This document shows, one piece after another, positions 1-7,648 of a DNA stretch of 64,000 nt. Below the pieces are notes generated by a model that was not told the DNA's origin, made no database searches, and saw only the letters and a list, made by a program, of their open reading frames with translations. The DNA lies in assembly GCF_011761345.1 (NCBI RefSeq), contig NZ_JAASRY010000002.1, forward strand, positions 434,001-498,000, given 5' to 3'. How positions within the stretch are numbered: the first letter of the stretch is position 1; each line of letters begins with the position of its first letter. This DNA comes from Thalassobacillus devorans. GTDB lineage: Bacteria; Bacillota; Bacilli; Bacillales; Halobacillaceae. A program made the position numbers and the translations under genes.

Positions 1-1
1 A

Positions 2-94
2 AATGATTTCGGAGCTACCCCGGGTGTTGTTTCTTTACGTTTAGCTCAAGCATTGGAGGTGAGCCAACATCACAGTAAACATATTAAAGCGTAG
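2..94 (+). CDS. mdcC: malonate decarboxylase acyl carrier subunit (delta), C-terminal end only
   Basis: The frame is open from the window edge and stops with TAG at 92-94. The last 30 residues include ATPGVVSLRLAQALE, which I recognise as the C-terminal end of the MdcC acyl carrier protein of biotin-independent malonate decarboxylase. MdcC carries the 2'-(5''-phosphoribosyl)-3'-dephospho-CoA prosthetic group on a serine that lies outside the window. Its tail overlaps the start of mdcD, and the mdcD ribosome site GGAGGTGA lies inside it, so the two are probably translationally coupled. Confidence 0.75.
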   Translation, partial: NDFGATPGVVSLRLAQALEVSQHHSKHIKA

Positions 95-1763
95 TTTAGT
101 AGAATTAGATGCGAGAAACAGGGCGAAGTCTATTTTAGACGAAGGAACTTTTCGTGAATTACTGGATCCATTTGCTGAAATAGAATCTCCTCATTTACAA
201 AACCAGGGGATTGTGCCCCAAAGTGATGATGGAGTTGTTATAGCAAAAGGAAAAATTAGCGATCAAGAGTCATTAGTCATATCGATTGAAGCCAGTTTTC
301 AAGGTGGAGGGATTGGTGAAGTTTCCGGTGCGAAAATCGCAGGGGCATTGGAGCTAGCGCTACAAGACAATATTAATGGTAATCAAGTCTATCCGGTCCT
401 TTTATTTGATACTGGGGGAGTCCGGCTTCAGGAAGCCAACTATGGCCTGCTCTCTATTGCAGAAATAGGATCGGCTATTGTGGCATTAAGAAACTATGTT
501 CCTGTAGTAGGGTTAATTCCAGGGAAAATAGGTGCATTTGGAGGAATGTCTATTACAGCTGGATTATGCAGTACCTTAATTATGACAAAAGAGGGACGGA
601 TCGGACTAAATGGGCCAGAAGTAATCGAACAGGAGGCGGGAATTGAAGAATTAGATTCCCAGGACAGACAGCGTATCTGGAAGACGATCGGAGGGGGGCA
701 AAGAGTTGCGACGGGAATGGCGGAACGTTTAGTTGAAGATGATATTTCTTCAATTAAGGTTGCAATTCAAAATGCTCTTGCAACAGGCAATAATGTGCTG
801 CCAAGAAGTAGGCAGGTAGAACAATTCTGTCATCTATTAAATACTGTTGATCCGACAGAAGATATTACCCCATATGATGTTAGACATCGATGGAACCGTA
901 TTGTTGAAGGGGAAAAATTCGACAGAAATAACAGACCTGACCTTCTTGTTGAAGATGAGGACGGCAGAGGATTTACCTGGTTTAAAGCTCTAACGGGTAT
1001 AAAAGAAGCTGCACAGCGTGAGATTCCATCTGTCCTATGTGCAGATCAGAAGACAGGAGATGTGAATACCCGTTTTATTGCAGTGTTGCCTGATTCCAAT
1101 AGTAAATACCCCCGAGCGCGTAATGGAGAGGTTGGGTTAGAACAAGGGTGGATGATTGCAAAATATATCCATGAGGCTATCGAAGAAGACAAAAACGGAG
1201 AAAAACGGGCAATTGTGGCAATCGTCGATGTGCCAAGCCAGGCTTATGGATACAAAGAAGAACTGCTTGGGCTGCATCAGGCATGCGCTGCTGCAGTGGA
1301 TGCCTATGCAACAGCGAGAATGGCAGGACACCCGGTTGTTAGTTTGATTGTTGGAAATGCTATATCAGGGGCATTTTTATCGCATGGAATGCAGGCAAAT
1401 AGACTTTTAGCTTTTAATGACGAAAGTGTCAATGTGCATGTAATGTCTAAGCAATCTGCCGCGAGAATTACACGGCGTACCATTGCTGAATTAGAAGAAG
1501 CTACAAAAAAAGTTCCTGCCATGGCCTATGATGTCCAATCCTTTTCAAGACTTGGTGCATTACATGAACTAATTGAGGGAGTGAATTTCGATCAACCAGA
1601 TCAAAAAGATATAGACCTTGTAATGAATAAGGTAAATGAGGCTATCTACGATGTGAAAAACAGTAATCGTGATATAGATAACCGTCTGAAATCACCAGAA
1701 GCAGTCAATGGAGGGCGTGCAGCGTCTATTAAAGTAAGGGATAAATTAAAAGAATTATGGTAA
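69..1763 (+). CDS. mdcD: malonate decarboxylase, fused beta and gamma subunits (MdcD-MdcE)
   Basis: This is the decarboxylating component of malonate decarboxylase: malonyl-ACP is decarboxylated to acetyl-ACP in the cytoplasm. Residues about 1-280 form the beta-type carboxyltransferase domain (GGGIGEVSGAKI, then LLFDTGGVRLQE and the GAFGGMS oxyanion region). Residues from about 290 match the gamma subunit MdcE (GEVGLEQGW, VDVPSQAYGYKEE, NAISGAFLSHGM). The two are separate proteins in the Klebsiella and Pseudomonas systems and are fused here. The first standard start (GTG 213) would remove about 48 residues that read as authentic MdcD (KRSLVELDARNRAKSILDEG). The frame is open from 63, but the only start-like codon at the right place is ATC at 69, six bases behind GGAGGTGA. 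I place the start there with doubt. It overlaps mdcC by 26 bases and mdcG by 7. Confidence 0.85.
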   Translation: MTVNILKRSLVELDARNRAKSILDEGTFRELLDPFAEIESPHLQNQGIVPQSDDGVVIAKGKISDQESLVISIEASFQGGGIGEVSGAKIAGALELALQDNINGNQVYPVLLFDTGGVRLQEANYGLLSIAEIGSAIVALRNYVPVVGLIPGKIGAFGGMSITAGLCSTLIMTKEGRIGLNGPEVIEQEAGIEELDSQDRQRIWKTIGGGQRVATGMAERLVEDDISSIKVAIQNALATGNNVLPRSRQVEQFCHLLNTVDPTEDITPYDVRHRWNRIVEGEKFDRNNRPDLLVEDEDGRGFTWFKALTGIKEAAQREIPSVLCADQKTGDVNTRFIAVLPDSNSKYPRARNGEVGLEQGWMIAKYIHEAIEEDKNGEKRAIVAIVDVPSQAYGYKEELLGLHQACAAAVDAYATARMAGHPVVSLIVGNAISGAFLSHGMQANRLLAFNDESVNVHVMSKQSAARITRRTIAELEEATKKVPAMAYDVQSFSRLGALHELIEGVNFDQPDQKDIDLVMNKVNEAIYDVKNSNRDIDNRLKSPEAVNGGRAASIKVRDKLKELW

Positions 1764-2380
1764 TACAGCCTCACGATTTATTAGAATTGAAAGAACCGTT
1801 AAAGCAGCTGATAACCGATGCTTCCATACCAGACTGGGTCCATGACACTTTAGAAGATGCTCCATTCGTCGTTGTACGTCGTGCTCCTATTAAGAATGGA
1901 AAAGTGCCTGTGGGAGTCCGTGGGTATACAAGAAGTGAGCGATTTGCTGCCTTTATTTCCATCGATTCGATTGCCAGACAAATAACCCCCGAGCAATTGG
2001 CGAGAGAAAAAAGGTGGTTAGAAATACAAAGGGATATTTATTTAAAGGCTATAGATTCTTTGGACTTAGTAGAAGAAGTTTTACATGTCTGTCAATTAGA
2101 TTGGGGTCCTGTAGGAAGTGTGGGCTTTGAATTGGCAAGCGGGCGTCCGACTATTCATGAATCAAGTGATTTAGACATCGTAATCAGGGGGATAGAGGGA
2201 CTTTCATTAAAAACTGCTCAAAAAATTATCGAGGAGTTTGATATTGCGCCTGCAAGAATTGATCCCTTAGTAGAAACGCCTGAGGGGGCTTTTTCATTAA
2301 TTGAATATTCATGTGAAGTCCCTTCTATGATGCTAAGGACAAAAGAAGGACCAATTTTGGTCAGTTCCTCTTCTTTATAA
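1757..2380 (+). CDS. mdcG: phosphoribosyl-dephospho-CoA transferase (malonate decarboxylase holo-ACP synthase)
   Basis: MdcG attaches the phosphoribosyl-dephospho-CoA prosthetic group to the MdcC carrier protein. The 207-residue product has the nucleotidyltransferase-like core of the family: WGPVGSVGFEL near residue 115 followed by ESSDLDIVI, with Asp138 and Asp140 as probable metal ligands. The N-terminal part (PHDLLEL, ... PFVVVRRAP ... VPVGVRGYTRSERFAAF) also fits MdcG. The ATG at 1757 overlaps the mdcD stop, which implies translational coupling. It is the last gene of the operon and is followed by a hairpin terminator. No regulator (MdcR) or malonate transporter is visible downstream. Confidence 0.9.
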   Translation: MVIQPHDLLELKEPLKQLITDASIPDWVHDTLEDAPFVVVRRAPIKNGKVPVGVRGYTRSERFAAFISIDSIARQITPEQLAREKRWLEIQRDIYLKAIDSLDLVEEVLHVCQLDWGPVGSVGFELASGRPTIHESSDLDIVIRGIEGLSLKTAQKIIEEFDIAPARIDPLVETPEGAFSLIEYSCEVPSMMLRTKEGPILVSSSSL

Positions 2381-2399
2381 TTAATATAAGAACTTTTAA

Positions 2400-2436
2400 A
2401 GCGCGCCTCTCGATTTCCAGGGGGCGTGCTGTTTTA
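2400..2436 (+). terminator. terminator of the mdc operon
   Basis: AGCGCGCC (2400-2407) pairs with GGCGTGCT (2423-2430), with one G-U pair, across a 15-base loop. GTTTTAT follows. It lies 20 bases behind mdcG. It is not a member of the ACCCC/GGGGT palindrome family found elsewhere in the window. Confidence 0.75.
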
Positions 2437-2557
2437 TATGAAATGCTAAAATAAGATATATCAGTATTAGTGTAGCTTAACCTATAGATTACTACATGGG
2501 AATTTGATACCATAACCGATATATAGTTTAAAACATTAAGATATTAGAGGTTGCTGT

Positions 2558-3217
2558 ATGACTTTAATTACTACTGAACAAATTAAATTAATTGAAAAAA
2601 GATTTATTAATGAGAATCTAACGGAGACAACCCATTTTGAGGAGAAAGCCGGGACTGCACCTATCATAATTTCTGCTCCCCATAGTGTTCCACAGTTAAG
2701 AGAAAGAAGCATTAAGCAAGGGGAATTCAGGACTGGTGTATTATCTATCTTGTTAAAGGAACACCTTGGTTGTTTCAGCATCTATAAAACAAGAAATAAT
2801 GGCGATGATGCTAACTTTGATGAAAAGTGTGAGTATAAAGAAGCGCTCATCGAAACGATAAGACAGAACCACATTGAACTATTGATCGACCTCCATATTA
2901 TGTCTCCAAAGAGGGAAGCGGATATCGAGCTTGGTACTGGACGTGGAGAGAACATCTCCCATAATACATACTTGATTGAAAGATGTATCAATAGCTTTAA
3001 GGAAAACGATATAGAAAATATCATCGTAGACGAAAACTTCCCTGCCAGTTATCCTCACACAGTCTCTGCCACTATTGCACGGGAATGCAGCATACCATGT
3101 ATTCAAATTGAAATGAACTGGAGAGTATTAGATACTGAAAATGGCATGGAAAGTTTCCTTAATGTCTACAATAGCTTGGCTGCAATAGTACGGTCGATAG
3201 AAGGGGAACAAGCATAA
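2558..3217 (+). CDS. N-formylglutamate amidohydrolase-like zinc hydrolase
   Basis: The 219-residue protein resembles the N-formylglutamate amidohydrolase / poly-gamma-glutamate hydrolase-like fold. Visible signs are IIISAPHS (His42) for the first zinc motif, GEFRTG near residue 55, the NGDDANFDE segment, and IDLHIMS (Asp111, His113) for the second motif. No signal peptide is seen, so it should act in the cytoplasm on an amide or N-acyl amino acid. The substrate cannot be read from the sequence. Its TAA shares its last A with the ATG of the next gene, a coupled ATP-grasp ligase, so the three genes 2558-4984 look like one transcription unit. A weak promoter (TTGATA 2504-2509, 17 bases, TTTAAA 2527-2532) precedes it. 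The family assignment is by motif only. Confidence 0.7.
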   Translation: MTLITTEQIKLIEKRFINENLTETTHFEEKAGTAPIIISAPHSVPQLRERSIKQGEFRTGVLSILLKEHLGCFSIYKTRNNGDDANFDEKCEYKEALIETIRQNHIELLIDLHIMSPKREADIELGTGRGENISHNTYLIERCINSFKENDIENIIVDENFPASYPHTVSATIARECSIPCIQIEMNWRVLDTENGMESFLNVYNSLAAIVRSIEGEQA

Positions 3218-4116
3218 TGGGAAAGCCGAATGGTTGGATTATCTATAATGGAAACTCTACGCATGAAAAATTTTATAACTTAGTTAAATGGATTGATACG
3301 GTTGCACATGAAAAAGGTCTGGAGACAGAATTAATCAAGAATAATGAACTGGTTGTTTCAATGGAAAACGGCAAGAGCATTATTAAAGGCAAGCATGAGG
3401 GAAAAGCTCTGCCTGATTTCGTTATTTTTTGGGATAAAGATATTTATTTAGCTAAACATTTAGAGAAAATGGGACTAAAACTTTATAACAGTGCCTCGGC
3501 TATCGAGGTGTGTGATGATAAAGCGTTGACGCATCAGGCACTGGCTGATAACAGTGTCCCTATGCCAAAAACAGTTATTGGTCCGAAGGTTTTCTATAAA
3601 GTTTCATCATTAGAAAATTATGAGAATATAGCAGATGAAATCGGCTTCCCGATGATCATTAAAGAAGCATTCGGCTCGTTTGGCCAGCAGGTCTACCTTA
3701 TCCAGAATTATGACGAAATGATTGAGAAAGTTAAAGAAATCGGAAACAAACCCCACCTTTTTCAGGAAATGATTGAGTCCAGCTACGGAAAAGATGTCCG
3801 GCTGCATGTAGTTGGTGGAAAAGTTGTGGCTTCTATGCTGCGAACCTCAGAAGTCGATTTCAGAGCCAATGTTAGTAACGGCGGGAAGATGCATCGCTAT
3901 ACTCCTTCGGAAGCAGAAAAACAATTGGCAATCCATGCTTCTCTGGCTGTGGGAGCCAGTTTTGCTGGCGTAGACCTTCTGTTTGGACCAAATGATGAAC
4001 CGATTGTCTGTGAAGTGAATTCGAATGCCCATATGAAGAATATTTTTGACTGTACGGGGATAGATGTAACTGAGTATATCATCGACTTTATCTTAGAGGA
4101 CTTACAGAATAGGTGA
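3217..4116 (+). CDS. RimK-like ATP-grasp amide ligase, first of a tandem pair
   Basis: The 299-residue protein has the RimK/LysX order of parts. A small N-terminal domain (NGWIIYNGN) comes first, then the ATP-grasp with a lysine and glycine-rich loop KEAFGSFGQQV from residue 149, the LFQEMIESSYGKDVRLHVVGG strand region, SEVDFRANVSNGG, GVDLLF, and the metal-binding E-x-N as Glu266-Val-Asn268 (CEVNSNAH). Such enzymes use ATP to activate a carboxylate as acyl phosphate and join it to an amine, often an amino acid. Its ATG overlaps the upstream hydrolase stop and the next ligase starts 4 bases downstream. Because the metal site is complete it should be active. The acceptor and donor are unknown, and no carrier protein such as LysW is encoded nearby. 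Confidence 0.85.
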   Translation: MGKPNGWIIYNGNSTHEKFYNLVKWIDTVAHEKGLETELIKNNELVVSMENGKSIIKGKHEGKALPDFVIFWDKDIYLAKHLEKMGLKLYNSASAIEVCDDKALTHQALADNSVPMPKTVIGPKVFYKVSSLENYENIADEIGFPMIIKEAFGSFGQQVYLIQNYDEMIEKVKEIGNKPHLFQEMIESSYGKDVRLHVVGGKVVASMLRTSEVDFRANVSNGGKMHRYTPSEAEKQLAIHASLAVGASFAGVDLLFGPNDEPIVCEVNSNAHMKNIFDCTGIDVTEYIIDFILEDLQNR

Positions 4117-4120
4117 GCTT

Positions 4121-4984
4121 ATGTACAATGGTTGGATTATTTATGATGATAAGGATTTGAAGCGCAATCACTTTTTTAAAAATGCCCTGATTCAAAATGC
4201 GGAAAAATTTGGCATGACCTTAACCGCAATGGTAAAAGAAAATTTACTCCACGGTGTGAAAAATGGGCAGCATCTAGTTGCCTATAATGGAAAAGACATA
4301 GAATTGCCTGACTTCGTTATTATGAGAAGCCGGGATTCTTTTTTGAGTAAACAATTAGAGTATCTTGGCATCAGGGTATTCAATAAAACGTTTGTATCTG
4401 AAATAGGGAATAACAAAGCTAATACCCATCAATTTTTTGCAAGCTTTGGAATTCCAATGATGGAATCCTATTTTATGAGTGTAAAAGATTGCGAAAAGAA
4501 CGCCACATTCATTCCATATCCGGTGGTAGTAAAATGCGTGAAAGGACATGGTGGGAGCCAAGTTCACCTGGCTGCTGATGAGGCAGATTTAATAAACAAA
4601 CTACCTAAATTCCACTCTGCCCAGCAATTAGTTGTACAGAAATTGGCTCCAGTTATTGGAAAAGATTTGCGGGTATATGTGTTAGGTGAGGAGATCATTG
4701 CCGCAGTTATTCGCACTAACAAACAAGACTTCAAAGCTAACCTCTCTTTAGGTGGAACCGCTGAACTCTATTATTTGAACCAGGAAGAGAAAAAGTTAGT
4801 TCATAAAATTGCTGAAAAATTAGACGCTGATTTCATTGGTATTGACTTTTTATTTGATTCTGATGGGTCGCTTATCCTTAATGAAGTGGAAGATGTTGTT
4901 GGGACGAGAGCCCTCTATCAACTTACTGACATTGATATCACTTACCTTTTCATGGAATATATTTACAAGGTTTTAACTAATTGA
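4121..4984 (+). CDS. RimK-like ATP-grasp ligase, second of a tandem pair, altered metal motif
   Basis: This is a paralogue of the preceding gene, with the same opening (NGWIIYDD) and the same order of blocks: VVKCVKGHGGSQVHL, VVQKLAPVIGKDLRVYV, NKQDFKANLSLGG, GIDFLF. Where the first ligase has Glu-Val-Asn, this one reads Glu255-Val-Glu257 (NEVEDVVGTRALY), so the usual Mg-binding Asn is a Glu. That could change metal use or specificity, or mark a distinct subfamily. Paired paralogous ligases suggest two successive couplings or a heterodimer. It starts at ATG 4121 behind AGGTGAG and ends 8 bases before a 39-base palindromic terminator. Confidence 0.8.
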   Translation: MYNGWIIYDDKDLKRNHFFKNALIQNAEKFGMTLTAMVKENLLHGVKNGQHLVAYNGKDIELPDFVIMRSRDSFLSKQLEYLGIRVFNKTFVSEIGNNKANTHQFFASFGIPMMESYFMSVKDCEKNATFIPYPVVVKCVKGHGGSQVHLAADEADLINKLPKFHSAQQLVVQKLAPVIGKDLRVYVLGEEIIAAVIRTNKQDFKANLSLGGTAELYYLNQEEKKLVHKIAEKLDADFIGIDFLFDSDGSLILNEVEDVVGTRALYQLTDIDITYLFMEYIYKVLTN

Positions 4985-4992
4985 AGTAATTC

Positions 4993-5031
4993 CACCCCGG
5001 AGCCCTCCAAAATTTGGAGGGCTCCGGGGTG
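4993..5031 (+). terminator. palindrome family copy 1 (perfect), behind the ATP-grasp operon
   Basis: CACCCCGGAGCCCTCC pairs perfectly with GGAGGGCTCCGGGGTG around the centre AAAATTT, giving a 19-bp stem. It starts 8 bases after the stop codon of the second ligase. Only a short GTTAGTT follows instead of a T-run, as in most members of this family. Confidence 0.85.
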
Positions 5032-5113
5032 TTAGTTAATAGATTAAAAAATTTCATGATACAATTAGAAATAACAAGTTAACCTACATATATTAGGAAG
5101 GGAGCAAGGCCAC

Positions 5114-5911
5114 ATGAAGTTTTCCATCATTCAAATGGACATCGTACCAGGTGATCCAGAAGCAAACCGGATAAAAGTAAAAGAGTTGATACAGAAAGAA
5201 GTCGAAGAGAATAACCCGGATACTATCATTCTACCGGAAATGTGGACGACCGCTTACACCTTGCCAGAACTCGACGAATATGCAGACGTCGACGGTGAAC
5301 CGACCATCCCATTCATCAAATGGCTGGCTAGACAGCATCAGGTGAACATCGTCGCAGGCTCGATCGCCAATAAAAAAGAGGGAGGAATCTATAATTCTGC
5401 TTATGTGATTGATAGAAATGGGGAAGAGGTTTATAACTATGATAAAGTCCACCTCGTCCCGATGCTGAAAGAAGAGAAGTTCCTGGCTGGCGGGCAAAAG
5501 CCTGCGGAGGTTTTTGAACTGGATGGTCTGAAAATGGGCTTGATCATTTGTTATGATTTGCGCTTCCCGGAATTGATTCGCTCTCTCGCATTGGAAGGAG
5601 CTCAGGTACTAATTATTGTAGCTGAGTGGCCGCTTGCCAGAAGAGATCATTGGCGTACTTTGCAAATGGCACGGGCGATTGAGAACCAGATGTACATCTG
5701 CTCCAGTAACCGGATCGGATCTTACGATGATGTGGATTTTGCCGGCACCTCCATGATCATCAATCCATGGGGTGAGGTGTTAGCGGAGGGGTCTGTAGAA
5801 AAAGAAGAATCGCTTTCTTTAGAATTAGATTTAGAAAGGGTAAAGTCAGTAAGAAAAGAAGTACCTATCTTTACAAGCAGAGTTCCCCATTTATATAAAA
5901 AAGAAAAATAA
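5114..5911 (+). CDS. carbon-nitrogen hydrolase of the nitrilase superfamily (MtnU/YkrU-like omega-amidase)
   Basis: The protein hydrolyses an amide bond in the cytoplasm. The nitrilase Glu-Lys-Cys triad is visible as Glu42 (ILPEMW), Lys111 (YDKVHL) and Cys146 (GLIICYDLRFPE), with the companion YNSAYVID and WPLARRDHW segments. Its 265 residues fit the Bacillus YkrU/MtnU branch, thought to hydrolyse 2-oxo-acid omega-amides from transamination. No methionine-salvage genes adjoin it, so the MtnU role is not supported by context. It has its own ribosome site (GGAAGGGAG) and is flanked on both sides by copies of the palindromic terminator, so it is a single-gene unit. Confidence 0.85.
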   Translation: MKFSIIQMDIVPGDPEANRIKVKELIQKEVEENNPDTIILPEMWTTAYTLPELDEYADVDGEPTIPFIKWLARQHQVNIVAGSIANKKEGGIYNSAYVIDRNGEEVYNYDKVHLVPMLKEEKFLAGGQKPAEVFELDGLKMGLIICYDLRFPELIRSLALEGAQVLIIVAEWPLARRDHWRTLQMARAIENQMYICSSNRIGSYDDVDFAGTSMIINPWGEVLAEGSVEKEESLSLELDLERVKSVRKEVPIFTSRVPHLYKKEK

Positions 5912-5916
5912 AAATT

Positions 5917-5953
5917 ACCCCGGAGCCCTCCAGATTTTGGAGGGCTCCGGGGT
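5917..5953. terminator. palindrome family copy 2, between convergent genes
   Basis: ACCCCGGAGCCCTCCA pairs with TGGAGGGCTCCGGGGT around GATTT. The element lies 6 bases behind the amidase stop and 13 bases from the end of the minus-strand PTS gene, so it can serve as terminator for both strands. It is nearly identical to the copy at 20747. Confidence 0.85.
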
Positions 5954-5965
5954 GTTACGTTTTAG

Positions 5966-7330
5966 TTATGCTGCTTTGTCTGAGCCATCGATCGTGTGTT
6001 TGTTTTTCCAGCCAAGAAGAAAGAGGATGGCTAGAATGACAAATGTGGCCAGGATAAAGAATACATTAGATTGGATGAAATTAATCAGGTTTCCAAGTAC
6101 AATTCCAACTACACCGAAGTCAGAGTCTCCAAATGTGGTTCCTTCGAATCCGAGTGTTCCGAGTACTGGTAACAGCAGAGCTGGCAGGAAGCTGATCAGG
6201 ACACCGTTTGCCGCTGAACCAAATATCGCTCCGCGACGGCCGCCGGTAGCATTCCCGAAGACACCAGCTGCTGCCCCGGTGAAGAAGTGTGGGACAAGAC
6301 CTGGAACGATTACTTTCAAGCCGAAGACCGGCAATAAGAACATCGAGGCAAGTCCTGCGATAAAGCTGGTTAAGAATCCGATAATCACTGCGTTACTTGC
6401 AAATGGGAAGACGGCTGGACAATCGAGCGCCGGTTTCGCGTTTGGTACAACTTTATCTGCAATCCCTTTAAATGCCGGGACAATTTCAGCCAGTAACATA
6501 CGGACACCAGCAAGGATGATGTAGACACCGGCTGCAAAAGTGATACCTTGAATAAGGGCGAATACTAGAAAGTTCTGTCCGCCGCTTAGTTCTGCTTCAA
6601 TGAATGCTGGACCGGCAGCTCCTGCTACGACAAAGAAGAGAATAACCATTGTCAATGAAACGGATACCGAAGTATCGCGTAAGAATCCAAGTGATTTAGG
6701 AACTTTGATTTCTTCTGTAGAACGTGATCCTTTACCGACGGCTTTACCAACAGCTGCTGAAACGAAGTAACCGAATGAACCGAAGTGTCCGACAGCAAAA
6801 TCATCAGATCCTGTGATCTTCCGGGTGAAAGGCTGGAGCATAGCCGGTGACAATACCATCAATGCACCAAGAATGATAGATCCGACAATGATCATCGTTG
6901 GTCCGGTAATACCGCCAGTGACTAAGATGACCGCAATCATACAAGCCATGAACATCGTATGGTGTCCAGTCAGGAAGATATATTTAAATGGGGTCAAACG
7001 GGCTAATACGATATTTACTACCATACCAAATAGCATGATCATCGCTGTTTCTGTTCCAAAGCTTTCCTGGGCCAGTGCTACAATAGCTTCGTTATTAGGA
7101 ATTACTCCTCCGACACTGAAGGCTTCGTCGAACATGCTGCTGAATTGTTCCAGGGAGCCGACGAGTACGTTAGCGCCGGCACCGAGGATGACAAAACCCA
7201 TCACGGTCTTTAATGTTCCTGATACGATGTCTGCAATGTTTTTTCTCTGTATAAGCAGTCCGATCAGGGCGAATAGACCGACCAGAATGGAAGGGGTACC
7301 TAATATATCAACCATAATTAAATCGACCAT
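5966..7330 (-). CDS. ulaA: PTS ascorbate-type permease, EIIC component (UlaA family)
   Basis: The 454-residue, strongly hydrophobic protein matches UlaA, the membrane channel of the L-ascorbate PTS. Recognisable segments are GTPSILVGLFALIGLLIQRK at the N-terminus, FLTGHHTMFMA, VGHFGSFGYF, PAFKGIADKVVPNAKPALDCP and PHFFTGAAAGVFGNATGGRRG. Substrate is phosphorylated during uptake by the IIB protein encoded just upstream (7369-7635). It is the last gene of a minus-strand operon: regulator/IIA, IIB, IIC. None of the ascorbate degradation genes (ulaG, ulaD, ulaE, ulaF) is nearby, so ascorbate is a family-level guess and another sugar acid is possible. Confidence 0.9.
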   Translation of the reverse strand: MVDLIMVDILGTPSILVGLFALIGLLIQRKNIADIVSGTLKTVMGFVILGAGANVLVGSLEQFSSMFDEAFSVGGVIPNNEAIVALAQESFGTETAMIMLFGMVVNIVLARLTPFKYIFLTGHHTMFMACMIAVILVTGGITGPTMIIVGSIILGALMVLSPAMLQPFTRKITGSDDFAVGHFGSFGYFVSAAVGKAVGKGSRSTEEIKVPKSLGFLRDTSVSVSLTMVILFFVVAGAAGPAFIEAELSGGQNFLVFALIQGITFAAGVYIILAGVRMLLAEIVPAFKGIADKVVPNAKPALDCPAVFPFASNAVIIGFLTSFIAGLASMFLLPVFGLKVIVPGLVPHFFTGAAAGVFGNATGGRRGAIFGSAANGVLISFLPALLLPVLGTLGFEGTTFGDSDFGVVGIVLGNLINFIQSNVFFILATFVILAILFLLGWKNKHTIDGSDKAA

Positions 7331-7368
7331 TTGTTAATTCCCTCCTCAAAATGTTAATTCATGTTGTT

Positions 7369-7635
7369 TTACAGGTTGTTGGTTAGTGCTTCACGTAGTT
7401 CATTTTTATCCATTAAATTTTGCAATTTGACGACATTCTTTTGTCCATCCTCGAGGCTTCCGACGATATCTTCTGAACCCAGGTAAAGGTCCGCTGGCTC
7501 AGATTTTGCACTTGAAAGGTCCGTATGTGATACTTCTGCTTCTTTTCCTAGCTCCTGCAAAATGCTTTTTACGTTCATTTCAACGATCATACTGCTTCCT
7601 AATCCGTTTCCACATACCACTAATACTTTTTTCAT
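7369..7635 (-). CDS. ulaB: PTS ascorbate-type EIIB component
   Basis: The small 88-residue cytoplasmic IIB protein begins KKVLVVCGNGLGSSMIVEMN. The Cys8 P-loop is the phospho-acceptor that passes phosphate from IIA to the sugar during transport through UlaA. It lies 38 bases upstream of ulaA and 13 bases downstream of the regulator, with a ribosome site (AGGAGG) in that gap, so the three genes form one operon. A separate IIA gene is absent; the likely donor is the IIA domain of the upstream regulator. Confidence 0.92.
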   Translation of the reverse strand: MKKVLVVCGNGLGSSMIVEMNVKSILQELGKEAEVSHTDLSSAKSEPADLYLGSEDIVGSLEDGQKNVVKLQNLMDKNELREALTNNL

Positions 7636-7648
7636 TTTTAGTTCCTCC

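Noticed and set aside
5937-7337. Plus-strand frames of 195 and 174 codons opposite the UlaA gene
   Set aside because: They are complements of membrane-segment codons, without ribosome sites, and end in the gene's control region. The minus-strand gene is clearly coding.
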